A stretch of DNA of 57,247 bases from Enterococcus lacertideformus (GCA_015680865.1 JADAKE010000004.1:1-57247); one strand, 5' to 3'. Positions 38,296 through 49,482 are shown, counted from the stretch's first letter. Notes: generated by a model not told the origin, from the letters alone. Made by a program: numbers and translations.

Positions 38296-39350
38296 TTACG
38301 GGCTAATATAGATGGTATTTCTATCTTGAACATCTTCATCATCTAAATCAATAGACTGGCTATTGTCCTTTCAATTGCAAAATAGTAAAAATTCACATTG
38401 AAAAGTTGTTGATAGAAACCGTTGAGCCTTTCACATAATAAAAATTCTAATTCAACTGGAATATCTGTTTTTAAACCAACAACTACTGTTCGTTCAGATC
38501 CAGGAGATCCATGTAGTATCCCATAAGCTTTGATAATTCTTAATTGAACAGATTGTTCCTCTAAAATTGTTTGACTGATGGTTCCCCATTTTCTATATAA
38601 TCTTTAATTTTTTGCATGAGTCTAGGAGCAGAATTTTTAATATATCTATATTGATCAAGCAATCAAAAACTCATTATAAAGCCTTTAAATATGCTACCAA
38701 ATATCACAAAGATCAGACCGTACTTTCAGCTAATTGCTGATTAAATTTTGGTATTTCTTTCGGTATCTGAATTTCTTTCATGATTTTCTCATATAAAGAA
38801 CTGTAAATCGTCCCTGCTTCTTTATGCAGATTTATTGTGCTTCGACCTTGTTGAATATTTTGCATATAAAATTTTACTTTTGTTTGTAAAAGTAAAAATA
38901 AAAAATCTACTTCAGCTGGAGGAAAATAAAATTCTTAATAGACTTTTTGATACTTTCCCAAATTTTTTAAATCTATCATCTAGTAACAACCTCGGTAAGT
39001 CTGCTTGATGAATTTTTTCATTTGATGATACCGACAAACATTCAGTTCTAACACATAACACCATTCGACATAGATATAGGTATTCTTTTTCAACTTTTGT
39101 TTACTATTTAAATTTAACTATTTATAAAAAAACTTATTTCCTATACACCGGTCCCCTTTCCCTTTTTCAAAGATAATATCGATTTCATATCTTCTAGTCA
39201 GAATTGCAATTCTTGAGCTATTTTAATTACTTTTTTCTTTCCCATTTCAAGTAGCTTTCTAACTGCTCTATTTTTATCCAATTCTTTCTATAGGTAAAGT
39301 AATCTCAATAAATTTAACTGATCATCTGTAACTGAATCGGAAATATTCAT
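38296..39350 (-). pseudogene. Another AtxA/Mga-type regulator, heavily decayed
   Basis: Across several stops and shifts the minus strand reads like one regulator: start MNISDSVTDDQLNLLRLLYL, a helix-turn-helix region (AVRKLLEMGKKKVIKIAQEL), RYEIDIIFEKGKGDRCIGNK, the piece FPPAEVDFLFLLLQTKVKFYMQ with a long following helix region, then VVVGLKTDIPVELEFLLCERL near the end, recalling the EIIB-like domain, and a stop at 38296. At least five stops rule out a simple read error. It lies directly upstream of the polysaccharide promoter, where a controlling gene would be expected. Confidence 0.55.
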
Positions 39351-39414
39351 ATATCATTTTCATTCCCTCATATCCCACGAATAGTACTTAATAAAAACAG
39401 TCTTCTAACATTTG

Positions 39415-39462
39415 AAAAAAGACTATAAAAGTATATACCTAACATACTCCCATAGTCTTTTT
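39415..39462 (-). terminator. Terminator of queA
   Basis: AAAAAGACTAT arms (39416-39426 and 39452-39462) pair, with an inner GTAT/ATAC stem, and T runs follow on both strands. A second hairpin (CACTTTTTGGT/ACCAAAAGTG, 39482-39508) lies between it and queA. The short plus-strand frames in 39488-39673 lack a credible start. Confidence 0.7.
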
Positions 39463-39696
39463 ATAAATTCCAATTTGTCATCACTTTTTGGTCACTATAC
39501 CAAAAGTGATCCAAAGGTCAAACCAGAAGTGTTACTCCTCAACAAATAAGAAGGAGACCACAAAATTACTTTTCAAATTTCTGAGAATTCCTTTTTATTC
39601 CCGAAAAGGTTGCTTTTGTGCCCGTCACTTATTTGGATTTAAGGGGGAGAAAGTTATTTTTACTTTGTCTTAAGTTCCTAATAACTTCTCACCATT

Positions 39697-40728
39697 TTAT
39701 TTCACAAACATCGCATCACCAAAACTAAAGAAACGATACCGCTCATCAATCGCATGCTGATATGCGGATAAGGTTAACTCTCTACCAGCAAATGCGCTAA
39801 CAAGCATAACTAAAGTAGATTTTGGCAAGTGGAAGTTGGTTGAAAATGCCTCAACGACTTTAAACTGATAACCTGGAGTAATAAAAATATCTGTCCATCC
39901 GCTATCGGCTTTGATTTCACCCGCAAATTTTGTTCCAATCGTTTCGAGCGTTCGAATGGAGGTTGTCCCTACTGCTATGATCTTTCCACCATTTTGACGT
40001 ACTTGATTTAATCGGTCAGCCGCCTCTTGTGTTAAACGATAAAATTCGCTATGCATCTGATTCTCTTCAATCTTATCAACGCTGACAGGCCTAAACGTAC
40101 CTAAGCCTACATGAAGCGTCAAATACACTAATTCAATACCTTTTGCTTCGATCTCTGCTAATAATTCTTTCGTAAAGTGTAACCCAGCTGTCGGTGCAGC
40201 AGCTGACCCATTTTCTTTGGCATAAACCGTTTGATAACGATCAGGATCTTCTAAACGTTCTTTGATGTAAGGTGGAAGTGGCATTTCTCCTAATGATTCG
40301 AGTATTTCAAGAAAAATCCCTTCATATTCAAAGGCGATGATTCGACCACCATGATCCAGTTCCTCTTTTACAACTGCTTGCAAGCGACCATCACCAAATG
40401 AAATACGTGTCCCTACTTTTGCTCGTTTCGCTGGTTTAATCAAAGTTTCCCAAGTATCACCTTCTGTATTCGTTAAAAGCAATACTTCAAGATGTGCGCC
40501 TGTTTCTGTTTTTTCTCCATATAAGCGTGCAGGTAAAACACGGGTATTATTCATTACTAAGGCATCCCCAGGACTTAATTCTTCAAGAATATCATGAAAA
40601 TGCTTATCTTTCATTTCGCCTGTCGTACGATCTAAAACCAAGAGACGTGATTGGTCACGATCTTTTAATGGTGTTTGAGCAATCAATTCTTCTGGTAGGT
40701 CAAAGTCAAAATCTTCTGTTGTTAACAT
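39697..40728 (-). CDS. queA: S-adenosylmethionine:tRNA ribosyltransferase-isomerase
   Basis: An intact protein of about 343 residues that moves the ribosyl part of AdoMet onto 7-aminomethyl-7-deazaguanine in tRNA, giving epoxyqueuosine. It is recognisable from [72 protein letters not shown] and [12 protein letters not shown] take ATG 40728 (MLTTEDF), the family start; a GTG at 40740 would add four residues. It is a single gene with its own terminator. This is a reliable core gene without lesions. Confidence 0.97.
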   Translation of the reverse strand: MLTTEDFDFDLPEELIAQTPLKDRDQSRLLVLDRTTGEMKDKHFHDILEELSPGDALVMNNTRVLPARLYGEKTETGAHLEVLLLTNTEGDTWETLIKPAKRAKVGTRISFGDGRLQAVVKEELDHGGRIIAFEYEGIFLEILESLGEMPLPPYIKERLEDPDRYQTVYAKENGSAAAPTAGLHFTKELLAEIEAKGIELVYLTLHVGLGTFRPVSVDKIEENQMHSEFYRLTQEAADRLNQVRQNGGKIIAVGTTSIRTLETIGTKFAGEIKADSGWTDIFITPGYQFKVVEAFSTNFHLPKSTLVMLVSAFAGRELTLSAYQHAIDERYRFFSFGDAMFVK

Positions 40729-40875
40729 ATTGTCACTCACTTTCTATCTTCTGCCTTGTCATTCTAACATTTTTAACGGTTAATTGGCAAAAACAGGATA
40801 CTCCTAGTCAAACGATAGCTACTATGAAAATTTAGAAGAATCAAAAAAACCGCATAACTATGCTCATTTCATTCT

Positions 40876-40925
40876 AAAAAACTAGTAGTTCCTGTTTTTA
40901 TCCAACAAAAGCCACTAGTTTTTTC
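40876..40925 (-). terminator. Terminator of kimA
   Basis: Arms 40876-40888 and 40912-40925 (AAAAAACTAGT type) form a hairpin ending in six T on the minus strand. It lies about 190 bases after the full kimA reading frame. The rest of 40741-41117 is AT-rich and holds the queA promoter region, with no clear consensus. Confidence 0.65.
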
Positions 40926-41117
40926 TTCTCCTATTAGTCAATGAAACTTATTTAGACCATTTTTACTCACCGTTTGTTTCCGTTTATCGGTAATTTCTAA
41001 TAAAAAATAAAAAAACAAAAAAATGAAAAAAACAGTAGACATCCCTAACTTCCTTTAGTCAAGTTTTAGCAGACGCCATGGCTGTTTTTTCATGCTTTAG
41101 TATGAATCGTCTATTTT

Positions 41118-42942
41118 TTATTTTTTCAAATGGTAACTATACGTACTTACGACAATGTTTTCTCTCCACTATAAACGAAGTCTTAAACGTAAACTCGTTT
41201 GGTTATGCAAGATGTTTTGCCATCTACGATTTGGCACAAATTGGGGGATCAATACCGTTGTCGTATAATTTTGTTTAGCTGCTTTTCTACTTACTAAGTC
41301 AACGTAGCGAATAATCGGATTTTCAATGGAGCGGTAAGAAGAATGAACCACTGAAAAACGGACATCTGGAAAATACTTCTTGAAGTCTGCTTCGATTTCT
41401 TTTTCCTTTGCTACATCTTCATCCAGTGAAACATGCATTGCCACTACATAATTGCCAATAGAGCGTGCATAATTAATAGCACCAATATTGACACGTGTGA
41501 CATTTCCAACCAATACAAGTACAGCATTTCCATCAAAATCATGCAATTGCGCATCTTTTTCGAGACGGAGCTGTTCTGCCACCTTTTTATAGTGGTCATG
41601 AATTTTATAGAAAACATAGATGACGATTGGCATAATAATAAAGAATGGCCAGATATCGCCTAAACGATAGACAAACAAAATAGCGATGATTGCGTAGGAA
41701 ATAAATGCGCCCGTAATATTGGCAACTGATTTTCCTAACCAGTTTTTTCCTTCCTTTTTCCACTTGATGACCATACCTGTTTGAGACAAAGCAAAAGGAA
41801 TAAATACGCCAATAGAATAAAGTGGAATCAATCGTTCGGTAGATCCATGGAAAATAAATAATAATATGATCGAACCAAGCGCCAATGTCATAATCCCATT
41901 GGAATACCCTAACCGATCCCCACGATCTTGATACATATGAGGCATGAACTTATCTTTTGCTAAATTATATGCCAGCACCGGAAAAGCAGAAAATCCAGTA
42001 TTCGCAGCAACAGCTAAGATCAAGGCTGTTGCAAATTGCAAGACATAGTATAATATACCATGTCCAAATACGGCTTTCCCAATCTGAGATAAAACAGTGA
42101 CTTCTTTTTCAGGTACGATGCCATACCAATAGTTGATAAAGGTAATCCCGACAAAGAAGAAGCCTAGAATCAACGCCATCATCGTTAAAGTAGCTGCAGC
42201 ATTTTTCGCCCGAGGTTTTTTAAAGAATGGCACTGCATTACTGATAGCCTCGACCCCTGTTAAAGAGGATGAGCCAGAAGAGAATGCTCTTAAAATCAAC
42301 GCAACAGAAACTCCTGGTATGATCGTCCCTGGTAATGCCGTTGCATGTAGTGGTACCGCACCAGTGATGATATTGAATAAACCAACTGCAATTAATAACG
42401 TGATAACGAGAATAAACGTATATACTGGGAAAAGTAAAAAGGAAGCTGATTCTCTTAATCCACGTAAATTAAACATCATCAATAATAAAACAATTGTGAT
42501 AGAAATTGCTACTTGATGCCCATACAGAGCCGGAATAGCCGAGGTAATCGCTTCTGCCCCAGCAGAAACCGAAACGGCTACCCGTCAACATGTAATCGAT
42601 CAATAAGGAGCCACCTGCAATCAAGCCAGCATTTTTCCCTAAGTTCTCACTGCTGACCACATAAGCACCGCCACCATGAGGATAAGCATGGATGATTTGT
42701 CGATAAGATAGAGTTAATGAAATCAATAAAATAATAACAAATGCTGCAATTGGTAGTGAATACCAGATCGCTGCGGTTGATAGGGCAACTAAAAAAACGA
42801 CGATCTGTTCTGTACCATATGCAATGGACGACAGCGCATCTGAAGAAAGTAGCGCTAGAGCGGCAAAACGAGTTAATTTATGCTCGTCATTTTCAGCAGA
42901 TTTTAACGACTTACCTACCAACAATCTTTTTAAGTAATCCAT
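41118..42942 (-). pseudogene. kimA: KimA (YdaO)-type high-affinity potassium importer, two lesions
   Basis: About 608 residues when joined, as in B. subtilis KimA. The N-terminus has LSSDALSSIAYGTEQI and YPHGGGAYVVSSENLG. The middle has AFSSGSSSLTGVEAISNAVPFFK and TGFSAFPVLAYNLAKDKFMPHM. A cytoplasmic C-terminal domain has VVAMHVSLDED, SVVHSSYRSIENPI and RRWQNILHNQTSL. It imports K+ with protons and in other Firmicutes is inhibited by c-di-AMP. Lesions: an extra G at 42581-42583 (DYMLT-GSR for DYMLT-VAV), and an in-frame TAG at 41167-41169 that removes WRENIVVSTYSYHLKK. The ATG at 42942 follows AAAGGAG. Confidence 0.85.
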
Positions 42943-43013
42943 TTTTTTACTCCTTTACACATATTTTCTTCAAAGATCATTCATGTCAAAAAATTTAACT
43001 TAAACAAGATGTT

Positions 43014-43042
43014 ATAGTACGCTCCCCAAATATAAATGTCAA
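43014..43042 (-). promoter_or_regulatory. Promoter of kimA
   Basis: TTGACA (43042-43037), 17 bases and TACTAT (43019-43014). The resulting leader is only about 65 bases, too short for the c-di-AMP (ydaO) riboswitch that governs kimA in Bacillus. I see nothing else in 43043-43384. Confidence 0.7.
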
Positions 43043-43384
43043 TAAACTTTCATAAAATTAATTGTAAAAAATTAGAAAAAAAGCATTATTTTTTTCAATC
43101 GCACCTTAAATCCGCTGCTTTTTCTATTTACTTACTTTCATCTACCATTTTTGCGTTTAAAATACGACAACCCTTCTCATAAAAAACAATCGCTTTTTAC
43201 GTGCTTTCTAACATAAAAAGCTAAGAGACGCTATCCTCACCCAACGAATCTGAAGAATCACAAGACTTCTGCTATTTTTCCTTTTTTCGTTTGATCTAAA
43301 AGAAGCAACTTATGAAAAAATTAGAGTCATTTTTCGAATGCGCCTTCTTTTACTTTACTAGAGGTATCACTGACTAAATAAAAA

Positions 43385-43440
43385 TAAGACCCCATCAGAC
43401 AAAAAATATAAGACTATTTTTGTCTAATGAAGTCTTTTTT
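43385..43440 (-). terminator. Bidirectional terminator after the Pip-like gene
   Basis: AGACAAAAAAT and ATTTTTGTCT pair, extended by outer AAGAC/GTCTT and CAT/ATG segments. T-rich ends occur on both strands. It lies 13 bases past the stop codon at 43453. Confidence 0.7.
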
Positions 43441-43452
43441 AGTTCAATCATT

Positions 43453-46083
43453 CTAGTGGAAAATATGACTCTTATGGGCTGCTTCTTTGAATTTGACCAT
43501 TTTTTCTTGGATATAAGGTGCGACGGCTGTTCCAATCACACCAAAGCATACGAAGAGACCAACCATGATCCAAATAGCGTTTGTTGCATTAGGCCAATAG
43601 ATGCCACCTGCAGATTCTCGTAAAAGATTAACCGCATGTGTAAATGGCAAGAATGGATTAATCATTTGGAAGAATTTGCCAGATACTTGGATTGGATAGT
43701 TTCCTCCTCCACCAGAGATAGAAAGGACAAGAATGATAATCGCTAAGCCTTTACCGACATTATCAAATAATGCCGCTAACACATAAACAATCATCATAAA
43801 GGCCAAGGCAATTAAAACAGCAAATGAGACACTATAAACTGGATTTTGAACATCCACTCCCAGTAAAAAGAGATTTCCTAGCGTGACGATCAAGCTTTGT
43901 GCCACAGCCATTGTTAAGAAAGTCAGCATCCGAGCCACAAATTGTTCTCGTTTTGTAAAAGCAGTTCTTTCTTTTTTACCTAAGTAATAATCAGTTGTAG
44001 CTACACTTGAAAAAAGTACCGCACCTACCCATAAGCATAGTACTGTATAAAATGGAGTACTTGCTGAACCATTGTTTGCAATAGGATACATGACATTGGT
44101 TTTTAGCTCAACCGGGCGAGTAAAGAAGTCACTTTCTGTGGTTGCATCTAACTTTAACAATTTGATGACTTCTCCTAGATCAACTTCTTTTTCCCCTTTA
44201 CGAATAGCAGTAGCAGCCTTTTGGATACCTGTTTTGATATTTGGCCACTCATTGTTAATCAAATCTGCGGCCACATTTACTGCTGACTCCACTTGTGGCA
44301 TTTTTTCATTGACAGTCGTCATTGTGCCCGTAAGCTCACTTTTAACTGTTGGCCAATCATTATTGATGCCATTGACGATCGTTTCCATATTGCCATTTAA
44401 CATCGTATTTGCGTTATGGATCTCTTGACCAATTGTTGGCATTTCTTTTTGATATTTTTCTAAGATAACCACTGCATTGGTCACTGTCGCTTTGGTTGAA
44501 TTTAGCAAGGATTCAAAATCAATTTGATCTGCTTTACTTAAAGCGCCTTGCGCTGTTTCGATTGTATGGATCACTTGATCCAATAAAGAGCTAACAATAG
44601 CGCCTACTTGGTTAGCATCGATTCCTGTAACCAGTTGATTTACGTTGGTAGCAGCGGACTGGACTTGTCCTAATAGATTACTTACACTGTCAACATTTCC
44701 TTCTTGAATCGCTTGTCTCAACGCTGGCAAACGGTTTTGTAGATCACTCAACACTGGTTTGATACTATTGAGTGTATTAATGATTTGTTGCAATTTCGTA
44801 TTTCCAGCTTGCTCTTGTAGCTGTGTCAAAAAAACAACTAGTTTGTCAATTACTTGTTGTTGGGCTGGCAGATTCTCACTAATACTATCTAGCACTCCAA
44901 TGAGATTTTGCTTTTCTTCCTCCGTCAGCTGATGATCTTTAATTGCTTGATTCACATTTTCAGCAAATGAACGAATCGTAGTTGCTGCTTGGCTGATCGA
45001 TTGTAGCGTTGTCTGAACACTCTTTGTAATGCCTGGTAATGCCTCTTTTAACTGTTCAGCACCTGTTTTGGTTTGTGAAGCTAGGTTTTTGGCTTGTGTT
45101 TCTAAATTTTTTACATCGGGTAAAATAGCTTGGACTTGTTGGATGACCGTTAAACCTTGTTTGGCTTCCTCGATTCCTTGATTCATCGTTTCTTGGATCG
45201 ATGAAAAGTCTCCGTCAATTTCAGCAAGTTGTCGCCCAGCATTTTGAATTTCTGGTATTTTTTGTTGCAACTCCAAAATGATTTTGGCTTGCTCTTGTAG
45301 TTGAGGCATTTTGCCATTTAATTCAACTACTTTTTTCCCCATTTCATCTACTTGGGGCAGATATCCAACAAATTCATTGGCTTTATTTAATTTTTCTTTG
45401 ATATCCGGTAATTGTTTTTGTAAATCAAGCACTTGTTGCGTATAACCATCAATTGTATCAAGGTTTTCATCAGTTGAAATAATCATTGATTTTACTTTAT
45501 TGATGCTTATTAAGTTCGTATCAATGTTATACCCGATCTCATTGAATACCTTTAATAATGTCGAACTAGCTGTCTTGATAAATTCATCAGTAATCTGGGT
45601 TTGGATTGCCGAAGCTCCTTTATCTGTGATCTTAGGAGCAATCGCATTGATTTTCTCATTCACCGTATATTCAATTTTTGGTTTTTTGATATCTCCACTT
45701 GTAAAACTTAGCAAATCCTCTGAAAAATCTTTTGGCAAATAGATTCCCGCATAGTATTTACCTGAACGTACACCTTCTTCTAGTGTCTTTTTTGAATCAA
45801 CGAATTGCCATCCAAGTTGTTTGTTATTGTGAAGTGACTTGATTACTTCTTTACCAATTGCGACTTCTTTTCCTTGAAACTCTGCCGGTTTATCTGCACT
45901 GTATACAGCAATAGGCAATTCACCAGTGTTTCCATACGGATCCCACAATGCTTTAATATTGAACCATGCATATAATGAAGGGATAATCATAATGGCAATG
46001 ATCAAAAGTGTAGCAATCGGATTTTTAAAAATTCTCTTCCAATCAAGTAAATATAACTTTAAAGTATTTTTAATTGACCGCAT
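43453..46083 (-). CDS. YhgE/Pip-family (phage infection protein-like) membrane protein
   Basis: An intact protein of about 876 residues. It has one N-terminal membrane helix ([22 protein letters not shown], then [26 protein letters not shown]), a long extracellular part rich in coiled-coil heptads (about residues 200-650), and five or six membrane helices at the end (ABC-2-like, with [23 protein letters not shown]). L. lactis Pip is a phage receptor component; related proteins take part in type VII-type secretion. The start is ATG 46083 with AAGGTG upstream. The gene is alone in its unit and is the longest intact gene in the window. Confidence 0.9.
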   Translation of the reverse strand: MRSIKNTLKLYLLDWKRIFKNPIATLLIIAIMIIPSLYAWFNIKALWDPYGNTGELPIAVYSADKPAEFQGKEVAIGKEVIKSLHNNKQLGWQFVDSKKTLEEGVRSGKYYAGIYLPKDFSEDLLSFTSGDIKKPKIEYTVNEKINAIAPKITDKGASAIQTQITDEFIKTASSTLLKVFNEIGYNIDTNLISINKVKSMIISTDENLDTIDGYTQQVLDLQKQLPDIKEKLNKANEFVGYLPQVDEMGKKVVELNGKMPQLQEQAKIILELQQKIPEIQNAGRQLAEIDGDFSSIQETMNQGIEEAKQGLTVIQQVQAILPDVKNLETQAKNLASQTKTGAEQLKEALPGITKSVQTTLQSISQAATTIRSFAENVNQAIKDHQLTEEEKQNLIGVLDSISENLPAQQQVIDKLVVFLTQLQEQAGNTKLQQIINTLNSIKPVLSDLQNRLPALRQAIQEGNVDSVSNLLGQVQSAATNVNQLVTGIDANQVGAIVSSLLDQVIHTIETAQGALSKADQIDFESLLNSTKATVTNAVVILEKYQKEMPTIGQEIHNANTMLNGNMETIVNGINNDWPTVKSELTGTMTTVNEKMPQVESAVNVAADLINNEWPNIKTGIQKAATAIRKGEKEVDLGEVIKLLKLDATTESDFFTRPVELKTNVMYPIANNGSASTPFYTVLCLWVGAVLFSSVATTDYYLGKKERTAFTKREQFVARMLTFLTMAVAQSLIVTLGNLFLLGVDVQNPVYSVSFAVLIALAFMMIVYVLAALFDNVGKGLAIIILVLSISGGGGNYPIQVSGKFFQMINPFLPFTHAVNLLRESAGGIYWPNATNAIWIMVGLFVCFGVIGTAVAPYIQEKMVKFKEAAHKSHIFH

Positions 46084-46324
46084 AAATATCACCTTCTTCT
46101 TTTTTCAGCTGCACTACTTTACCATGTAAATCATGTAATTTTCAATTCACTTTTTTCAAAATGTAATGAAATTTAGACACATCATCTAATTTGTCTAGTT
46201 ATATCCGTTTAGAAATAAAGAATTTATTAAACTACACTTATTTTACTTTAACACTAAATAAAGAAGAAAGAAATTCTCATGATAAGATTGCTTAAAAACA
46301 CAGAAATTAAAGAAAAATACTTAA

Positions 46325-47069
46325 TCATTTGCATTTGTCTTCAAATGTTAAAACAATTTTTCCAGCTGAAGAATTTCCTTCGATTTGTTGATGCGCCCAA
46401 ATCAAATTTTCAAGAGTTGCGGGTCATTCTTCTGCGACAAAAATTTGATAGATTCCTTTTTGATAAACATCTAACAATCCAGCAAATGCTTCTTGATCAT
46501 AAGCAAAAAAGCGTGGAACCCCTAGTTTGCGTACTCTTGATTCATTTTTCTTAGAAGTACTTGCAAATGTTAGGATACCTTTTTGATTAAGCAGTTGAAC
46601 CAAAATTGTACCGACGCTACCAGATGCCCCTTCTATCATCACTGTATCAGTTGGCTGAATCGTCAATAAATGATTGATCAGATGATAAGCAGTGATTCCT
46701 GGGGTGATCATTGCCGCAGCTTCTCTCCAACTCATTTCATTGGGCAATTTAGCGGCTTTACTTGCTGGCAAGACCACTTCTTCTCCAGACGCACCTGCAG
46801 CGAATAACGCCTCGGTTCTCCAACAGTAAATGAATCAACGTCACTAACAACCTCTGTGACCACCCCAGCACCATCCTTCCCAAGTACGTAAGGAAACATT
46901 AGTCGAACTTCCAGCATCTTGCCGAAGCGTTTAGCAATATCATTGGGATTGCTAAACGCTTTTATTTCTACTCGGATATGTTGTGCTGTGACTTCTCGTG
47001 GTGTTGCCGTTATTTCTTGAAAGACTTCTTTAGCTGGATCATACCCAGAATAGCAAATCTTTTCATCAT
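46325..47069 (-). pseudogene. NAD(P)-dependent MDR (quinone oxidoreductase) enzyme, decayed
   Basis: Pieces of a medium-chain dehydrogenase/reductase: KRFAI at the ATG 47069 (AAAGGAGGAGATA upstream), then FSNPNDIAKRFGKM and VLGKDGAGVVTEV in another frame, then AAAMITPGITAYHLI and the nucleotide-binding EGASGSVGTILVQLLNQKG in a third. The end AHQQIEGNSSAGKIVLTF is reached only past an in-frame TGA. A stretch between FVAEE and PATLENL, about 60-80 residues in relatives, is missing. This is real gene decay. The preserved ribosome site suggests it was once expressed. Confidence 0.75.
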
Positions 47070-47214
47070 TATCTCCTCCTTTTCTGCTAGTCTACGTATA
47101 TCTCTAGCATTATACAAAAAAGCTGTCTGACCTTTTGCCTTTTCACCTAGGATACATTATAAATAAGGCAAAATAATTGTTTTTTTTCTTCAACCGTGTT
47201 AATCTAGCTTCTTT

Positions 47215-47235
47215 AAATCGTAATATTAACGATTT
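47215..47235. promoter_or_regulatory. Zur-box-like operator before rpsN
   Basis: AAATCGTAAT-A-TTAACGATTT is a 21-bp near-palindrome that differs from the Bacillus Zur box (AAATCGTAAT-N-ATTACGATTT) at two positions. It lies 24 bases before the rpsN start, over the likely transcription start (a TTGTTT/TAATCT pair is just upstream). Confidence 0.75.
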
Positions 47236-47259
47236 AAACAAAGGTATCGGAGGAAAGTC

Positions 47260-47530
47260 ATGGCTAAAAAATCAAAAATTGCCAAAGCAAAAAAACAACA
47301 AGAAACCATTGCTCGCTACGCTACTTTACGCCAAGAACTAAAAGCCAATAAGAATTACGAAGGTTTACGCCAATTGCCTATAGATGCTCGTCCGGAACGT
47401 TTAAAGAATCGTGATTTGATGGACGGAAGACCTCGTGGATATATGCGTAAATTTGGTATGTCGCGGATAAAATTTCGCGAATTAGCTCATCAAGGTCTTA
47501 TTCCTGGGGTAAAAAAAAGCAAGCTGGTAA
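47260..47530 (+). CDS. rpsN: Ribosomal protein S14, zinc-independent (C-minus) form, one extra A near the end
   Basis: [24 protein letters not shown] to [24 protein letters not shown] is the 89-residue S14 type without the CxxC zinc ribbon. Cells use it in place of the zinc-binding copy when zinc is short, under Zur control, which fits the operator upstream. As written, an eight-A run (about 47512-47519) carries one A too many, so the end reads [12 protein letters not shown] to 47556. Removing one A restores ASW-stop at 47530. The ATG at 47260 follows GGAGG. It is the only intact-looking plus-strand gene. A read error is likely. Confidence 0.9.
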
Positions 47531-47671
47531 TTATCTATAGCTACTCCAAATGTTAAAAATCACTCGTTAAAGTCTGCTAACCAAGACAGAGTGCTAACAC
47601 TGACTAATCATTTAGAGGAATGGAGTCGCTGTTATCTACGTATTTTAAGAAACACCCCCTACAAAAATAAA

Positions 47672-47730
47672 CCAAAGCATCTAAAAAATAGGAAAAGCTA
47701 TTTTTGGATACTTTGGCTTATTGTTTTTGT
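47672..47730 (+). terminator. Terminator candidate after rpsN
   Basis: CCAAAG...CTAAAAAATAG pairs with CTATTTTT...CTTTGG (47672-47716) and T-rich sequence follows on the plus strand. The rest of 47557-47972 shows no gene. Confidence 0.55.
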
Positions 47731-47972
47731 CACAACTTCGTTAACTTTTATTGTTTTTTATCTTTTTTGATAATGTTTTAAAAAATTCACTTCGCATTTT
47801 TACTAGAATGTTCATCTACAAAAGGATTTCAAAAAGCAATTTCACAACAATTAGTAAGTAATTATTTGCTTAAAATCCAATACTTCTTTCATTCTTTTCC
47901 GCCTTGAAGCCTATTTGTTGTTCACAAATTTCTGCTTCCTAAATTCTTTTATATGTAAAGGCGTAACGCTTG

Positions 47973-48335
47973 TTATTTCGCAACAGGTGTCAGTGCTTCA
48001 ATACCTACACTGATTTTGAGCGCATGGTCGACATCTGCCATGATTCCTCGATTTAAATGACAGACCTTCTCTTTTAATCTTGATTTATCGATTGTTCTGA
48101 TCTGTTCAAGTAAAATGACAGAATCACGTTCAATTCCAGTACCAGTTGCTTTGATCCCAATATGCGTAGGCAATTTAGGTTTTGCCATTTTGGCAGTGAT
48201 GGCCGCAACGATAATCGTTGGACTGAAATGATTCCCTAAATTATTTTGAATGACCAAGACTGGACGTGTCCCGCCTTGTTCTGAACCCACGACTGGAGAA
48301 AGGTCAGCAAAATAAATATCTCCTCTTTTTACCAT
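47973..48335 (-). CDS. mazF: MazF/PemK (NdoA)-type endoribonuclease toxin
   Basis: A 120-residue toxin very close in layout to Bacillus NdoA: VKRGDIYFADLSPVVGSEQGGTRPVLVIQNN, then SPTIIVAAITAK, LPTHIGI and SVILLEQIRTIDK. It cleaves mRNA at short specific sites. The start at 48335 follows AAGGAGAATCCT and lies ten bases after the alr stop. The antitoxin gene that sits between alr and the toxin in Bacillus is absent, and no antitoxin-like frame is visible on either side. Confidence 0.93.
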   Translation of the reverse strand: MVKRGDIYFADLSPVVGSEQGGTRPVLVIQNNLGNHFSPTIIVAAITAKMAKPKLPTHIGIKATGTGIERDSVILLEQIRTIDKSRLKEKVCHLNRGIMADVDHALKISVGIEALTPVAK

Positions 48336-48345
48336 AGGATTCTCC

Positions 48346-49467
48346 TTAATCTTGATATTCTCTAGGAATACGTGTTCCTAGTATGCAGGCTACTTCATAG
48401 TGTATCGTGCCAATTTGATCCGCTACTGCTTGCATAGTTATTTCTTTTTCTTCGTTTTTACCAATCAATATCACCTTTGTTCCCAAAGGAAATTCATGTG
48501 GCAAACGAACCATAATTTGATCCATACAAACACGCCCGACGATTTCACAAAGCGTATTTTCAACTAAAACTGAAAATCCTTGCATCTTACGTAACCAGCC
48601 ATCCGCATAGCCGATGGGGATCGTACCAATCCATTCTGGTTTATCCGTGATATAAGTTTCCCCATAGCCAATCCCTTCGCCCTTCGCCAATTCTTTTACT
48701 TGAATCAACTCCGACACTAACTCAAGAGCAGGGGTCAGTGGATAAGGCACTGTTAGTGCATGATCAGAGGGATTTAATCCATACATTGCCACACCAAAAC
48801 GAATCATATTGCCCATTCTTTCATCATGCCATAAAGCAGTCGCACTATTGCTGACATGAATATATCGTGGCAATACTGATAGTGTTTCAAGTACTTCTAC
48901 AAATCGTTGTTGTTGTTTTCTCCAATAAGTTTCGTATGCTTGATCTGCCGTTGAAAAATGCGTATAGATCCCTTCCCATTCTACAACATCACTCTCTTGA
49001 ATAATGGAAATTACTTCTTTAACTTCTTCTGACGTCAAAAAACCAATACGTCCCATCCCAGTATCTACCTTTATATGAAGAGAAAGTGCATGTTTCAACG
49101 AATGATCTTTTAGATGATCGACAGCTTTTTTCAACCATTCTCTGTTTCCCACAGTGACTGATAAATCATGGATAATCGCTAAAGTCAAAGCATCAAATGG
49201 AATCATATTCAACACCAAAATAGGTTGAGTAAACCCTGCATCTCTTAATTCCACACCTTCATCTAAATTAGACACACAAAATCCCGTAGCACCTCCAGCG
49301 ACTGCAGCTTCTGCAGTTTTCACTGCACCATGCCCATAGCCATTTGCCTTTACGACAGCAAATAGTTCTTTCCCTTTTGGTAATCTAGCTATTTCATTTT
49401 TAACATTCTCAGTAATAGCCTTTGTATGTATAATAACTTTTGTAGGTCGGTGCCAAGCGACAACCAT
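48346..49467 (-). CDS. alr: Alanine racemase
   Basis: An intact 373-residue PLP enzyme that makes D-alanine for peptidoglycan. The PLP lysine is in FAVVKANGYGHGAVK. Other signatures are HIKVDTGMGRIGF, HVSNSATALW, RFGVAMYGLNPS, the substrate-side tyrosine in GYGETYITD, and GRVCMDQIMVRLP. The ATG at 49467 follows GAAGGA. It is co-transcribed with acpS upstream and mazF downstream, the conserved Firmicute order, and supplies the ligase encoded at 53.2 kb. Confidence 0.97.
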   Translation of the reverse strand: MVVAWHRPTKVIIHTKAITENVKNEIARLPKGKELFAVVKANGYGHGAVKTAEAAVAGGATGFCVSNLDEGVELRDAGFTQPILVLNMIPFDALTLAIIHDLSVTVGNREWLKKAVDHLKDHSLKHALSLHIKVDTGMGRIGFLTSEEVKEVISIIQESDVVEWEGIYTHFSTADQAYETYWRKQQQRFVEVLETLSVLPRYIHVSNSATALWHDERMGNMIRFGVAMYGLNPSDHALTVPYPLTPALELVSELIQVKELAKGEGIGYGETYITDKPEWIGTIPIGYADGWLRKMQGFSVLVENTLCEIVGRVCMDQIMVRLPHEFPLGTKVILIGKNEEKEITMQAVADQIGTIHYEVACILGTRIPREYQD

Positions 49468-49482
49468 TATTTTTCCTTCTTT

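Noticed and set aside
39488..39673. Small plus-strand gene (61 codons)
   Set aside because: Its ATG has no ribosome site, and the one good AAGGAG nearby leads to ATT. The protein looks random.
42943..43100. c-di-AMP (ydaO) riboswitch before kimA
   Set aside because: The predicted leader is about 65 bases and lacks the conserved ydaO core.
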